A stretch of 9,062 nucleotides of DNA from Bacteroidota bacterium (GTDB lineage: Bacteria; Bacteroidota; Bacteroidia; JACCXN01), in NCBI GenBank assembly GCA_947462515.1, contig CANHPJ010000044.1, positions 1 through 9,062 of the forward strand, read 5' to 3'. Position 1 is the stretch's first letter. The number at the start of each line of letters is the position of its first letter. The position numbers were made by a program, and so were the translations under genes. Shown piece after piece: positions 7,373 through 9,062 of this stretch. The notes below the pieces were generated by a model that worked only from the letters and a program-made list of their open reading frames with translations, ran no database searches and was not told the origin of the DNA.

Positions 7373-8245
7373 TTATTTTTGAATTACTAAGGAACGGTAT
7401 TCTACTTTTCTTTGGTCGGGCATAATTGAATAAATCCAACTAAAAATAGCCTCATTGGTGGTAACTTGGTCTTTGTCCATTTTAATAAACGGAATGGCTG
7501 TTTTGGTAAATACAAAAATTAATCTGTTAGTTTCTTTTTCTTTCAAGCTTGTTTCCAACTCATAATCAACTCGACCTAAAGGAAAATTATACGTTTCTAT
7601 AGCTTTTAATGAAAATGGTTTTTCATAGCTATTTGGATACATTAAAGTTGCTTCAGTGTCATTAATATTAAAAATTGTCACATAACATGGCTGAGATGTT
7701 TTAACTGAAAAAACTAGATGGTCATGGTTGTTATAAACCGCTTTTACTCCCTCAATGTAAGTGTCAAAAGTAATGTCTGGTTTTGTTTCATACTTAATAA
7801 CCGAAGCATCTATAGTTACTTCGATGTATAACTCAATTTCACTTTTCTTAACTGTGTTCTGATTTTTAATAACGAAAGACTCCACAGCTCCTTGAATTTC
7901 AGATTGAATATCTGAACTAAAGAACTGGGAGTAATCATTTTTATCTTGACTGCTAAAAAGTAATTGGTAAGACTTAATATTTTCAACAATTCCAGCTGCT
8001 TTCAAAGCATTTATTTTAGCATCATTCAATGCTAAATTTTTTGCTTGGTTAAAACTAATGTCTCCACTTATAAAGGCTGTTCCTTTTATATCTTTAACAT
8101 TAATTATTTTTTGAGCGGATAGAGGAATAGAAAATAGTAATAATAAAAGCCAAAAAAGGTTATTGCTCTTTTGACATTTTTTCCATTTCGGAATTAAATA
8201 CCTCTTCAAATTTCTTTTTATCATAGTCCAACTGGAGTTTTTCAT
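7373..8245 (-). CDS. Exported FlgT/LPP20-like plus DUF4384 protein, 290 aa
   Basis: A hydrophobic segment (about 29-44, FWLLLLLFSIPLSAQ) acts as signal peptide or N-terminal anchor, after an unusually long basic n-region. Residues about 52-150 form an alpha/beta domain with the pattern AKNLALNDAKINALKAAG, as in LPP20/FlgT-N-like proteins. Residues about 160-260 fit DUF4384: HLVFSVKTSQPCYVTIFNIN, then LMYPNSY and a following strand-rich part. DUF4384 is frequently fused to peptidase C14, and the next gene, 4 nt away, encodes a caspase, so a physical partnership is a fair inference. The start is uncertain: ATG 8245 has an A-rich leader (TTAGTAAAA) and overlaps the lipoprotein gene by 86 nt; ATG 8224 would cut this to 65 nt; a TTG at 8209 is a third option. 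No start codon exists between the lipoprotein stop and the hydrophobic segment, so some overlap is unavoidable. Confidence 0.88.
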   Translation of the reverse strand: MKNSSWTMIKRNLKRYLIPKWKKCQKSNNLFWLLLLLFSIPLSAQKIINVKDIKGTAFISGDISFNQAKNLALNDAKINALKAAGIVENIKSYQLLFSSQDKNDYSQFFSSDIQSEIQGAVESFVIKNQNTVKKSEIELYIEVTIDASVIKYETKPDITFDTYIEGVKAVYNNHDHLVFSVKTSQPCYVTIFNINDTEATLMYPNSYEKPFSLKAIETYNFPLGRVDYELETSLKEKETNRLIFVFTKTAIPFIKMDKDQVTTNEAIFSWIYSIMPDQRKVEYRSLVIQK

Positions 8246-8735
8246 TTTTACTAACCTTAGCTGTTACCCCTTCTAAAATGGATTGTTTAGAGGTTTCAAT
8301 TGCAACCCAGTAGGAATATTTTCCGTCCGTTTCTTTAAATATTTTTTCATCCATTATCCTAACATCGGAGAGCGTTTGGTTTACAACATCCCTTGACAAT
8401 TCTTCAAATTTATTTTCAAAATTTTCTTTGTCGTCAACCTTACTTGAATTTGTATATTGATCAGTTACAGCTTTCATTATAGATTGAATGTTTCCAGCTA
8501 GTTCTGATTTAGCATTTTGCAATGCTATTTTTTTAGAAGTTGCTAGGTCGATACTTTTACCAATGTTTTTAGCTCTAAAATAATCTTTATCAGTTTTATA
8601 CTTACTATCCGAAAAAGGCACCGAAATTTCTACCGCTCCGGTAGTTTTTTCAATGTTTTGAGGGGTTTTACATGAAGTTGTAGATAACACCATAGCAATC
8701 ATTAATGATGGGATAATTAAATTTTGTGATTTCAT
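8160..8735 (-). CDS. LPP20-like lipoprotein, 191 aa
   Basis: The N-terminus (MKSQNLIIPSLMIAMVLSTT, then SC) looks like a lipoprotein signal with Cys22 as the lipidated residue; the TTSC lipobox is looser than the classical one but tolerable for Bacteroidota. The mature part holds the LPP20-type pattern: DYFRAKNIGKSIDLATSKKI (51-70), then ALQNAKSELAGNIQSIMKAV, a charged helical stretch, and YSYWVAIE near 140 as the conserved strand, ending in a Lys/Glu-rich coiled-coil-like tail. The family is known from outer-membrane lipoproteins of unclear function. As the first gene of the unit, it may anchor or scaffold the exported partners. Its helical domain looks related to residues 52-150 of the next protein, so the two may form a pair. 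Its 3' end overlaps the next gene by 65-86 nt in another frame. ATG 8735 is the only start that preserves the signal sequence. Confidence 0.87.
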   Translation of the reverse strand: MKSQNLIIPSLMIAMVLSTTSCKTPQNIEKTTGAVEISVPFSDSKYKTDKDYFRAKNIGKSIDLATSKKIALQNAKSELAGNIQSIMKAVTDQYTNSSKVDDKENFENKFEELSRDVVNQTLSDVRIMDEKIFKETDGKYSYWVAIETSKQSILEGVTAKVSKNEKLQLDYDKKKFEEVFNSEMEKMSKEQ

Positions 8736-8868
8736 ATTAGTTGGTTTTAAATTTTGTTTTTTTATTATTTGATAAAAATAGTAACTTTTATCTTATTTTT
8801 TAAAATAGTCATTACTTTTTTTTAAAAACTAAACTTCATCAAAGTGAACAATTTAATGTTTTAAATTA
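8736..8868 (-). promoter_or_regulatory. Intergenic region upstream of the caspase operon
   Basis: This 133-nt, very AT-rich stretch has no credible gene on either strand. On the minus strand it holds a possible Bacteroidota promoter and the bulk of a hairpin near the end of the upstream gene. A 7-bp inverted repeat GATAAAA/TTTTATC (8771-8777 and 8786-8792, 8-nt spacer) lies about 36 nt before the lipoprotein start and could be an operator or an mRNA stem. It is the largest spacer of the window and the most likely place for the operon's control signals. Confidence 0.5.
8824..8851 (-). promoter_or_regulatory. Possible Bacteroidota-type promoter
   Basis: On the minus strand TTG (8851-8849) is followed after 17 nt by TAGTTTTT (8831-8824), one mismatch from the TAnnTTTG -7 element of Bacteroidota; the -33 part reads ATTG instead of TTTG. 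This would give a leader of about 80 nt before the lipoprotein ATG. In such AT-rich DNA this match can easily arise by chance, and it overlaps the adjacent hairpin. Confidence 0.3.
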
Positions 8869-8880
8869 TCATTTCACTTT
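8841..8880 (-). terminator. Hairpin at the end of the upstream gene, possible terminator
   Basis: An interrupted inverted repeat: outer arms AAAGTGAA/TTCACTTT (8841-8848 and 8873-8880) and inner arms AATTTAA/TTAAATT (8850-8856 and 8861-8867), with a 4-nt loop. It includes the stop codon of the gene at 8869-9062. In the minus-strand transcript it is followed after about ten bases by TTTAGTTTTT, a weak U-tract. It would separate that gene from the caspase operon. The AT-rich stem and asymmetric bulge make it a weak terminator by usual rules. Confidence 0.4.
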
Positions 8881-9062
8881 TGTATAAATTAATGGAGGCT
8901 CAACTTCCCCTATTAATTCACACTTTAATGTTTTATTGTCAATTGATGTATAGGTACATTCTGAAGCAAAATTAGTTGGCTCAAAAAAAGTTCTCATAAA
9001 AATAGCATCTTCATCCATTCTGAATGTTATAATATCTAATGGCTGTCCTGATGTGCTTGACA
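8869..9062 (-). CDS. Unrecognised protein, C-terminal 63 residues only
   Basis: An open frame enters from the right edge and ends at TGA 8871-8869; the visible codons give SSTSGQPLDIITFRMDEDAI and further on FFEPTNFASECTYTSI, KTLKCELIGEVEPP and the end YTKVK. It is a beta-strand-rich stretch with two Cys residues (in SECTY and LKCEL). I do not recognise the family. The start and any signal peptide are outside the window. Codon use and the AT-rich third positions resemble the other genes, and the absence of stops over 63 codons in such AT-rich DNA supports real coding. A hairpin at its stop and a 133-nt gap to the next gene suggest it belongs to another transcription unit. Confidence 0.65.
   Translation of the reverse strand, partial: SSTSGQPLDIITFRMDEDAIFMRTFFEPTNFASECTYTSIDNKTLKCELIGEVEPPLIYTKVK

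Noticed and set aside
1..9062. tRNA, rRNA, CRISPR array or insertion sequence
   Set aside because: I saw no GC-rich cloverleaf, conserved rRNA stretch, spaced short repeats or transposase-like frame; nearly all of the sequence is occupied by the minus-strand genes.

Overview
The window is AT-rich DNA, and every gene in it lies on the minus strand. Short A/T-rich leaders instead of clear Shine-Dalgarno sites, signal peptides ending in -AQ, FISUMP domains (Fibrobacter succinogenes major paralogous domain) and a possible TTG-N17-TAnnTTTT promoter all point to Bacteroidota, most likely a flavobacterium. Genus and species cannot be fixed from the sequence.

In the direction of transcription (right to left) the order is: the 3' end of an unrecognised gene (8869-9062); a 133-nt intergenic region with a terminator-like hairpin and a possible promoter; an LPP20-like lipoprotein (8160-8735); a FlgT/LPP20-like plus DUF4384 protein (7373-8245); a secreted MORN-repeat, CARDB-like, caspase protein (5308-7368); two tandem FISUMP-domain paralogues (4436-5314 and 3485-4417); a small cytoplasmic protein that may bind DNA (3134-3448); a second secreted caspase (1236-3089); and the first 397 codons of a third secreted caspase that runs off the left edge (1-1191). 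Junctions between genes run from an 86-nt overlap to 44-nt gaps, so 8735 to 1 looks like one transcription unit.

The common theme is export. Seven of the eight genes from 8735 leftwards start with a signal peptide or lipoprotein signal, so the caspase-type proteases would act in the periplasm or at the cell surface, not in the cytoplasm. DUF4384 is often fused directly to peptidase C14 in other bacteria; here the two are adjacent genes. A reasonable reading is an envelope-located caspase module with accessory proteins: a lipoprotein anchor, a DUF4384 partner, FISUMP domains as possible ligand binders and MORN/CARDB-like adhesion modules. This is inference; nothing in the window shows the trigger or substrate.

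The locus has been reshaped by duplication. The caspase domains of the first and third caspase genes are identical over 100 residues, with only 11 synonymous differences in 297 bp, while their N-terminal parts are strongly diverged. The FISUMP pair is 86% identical over residues 21-190 and then diverges sharply. The MORN region contains a nearly perfect 69-bp tandem repeat.
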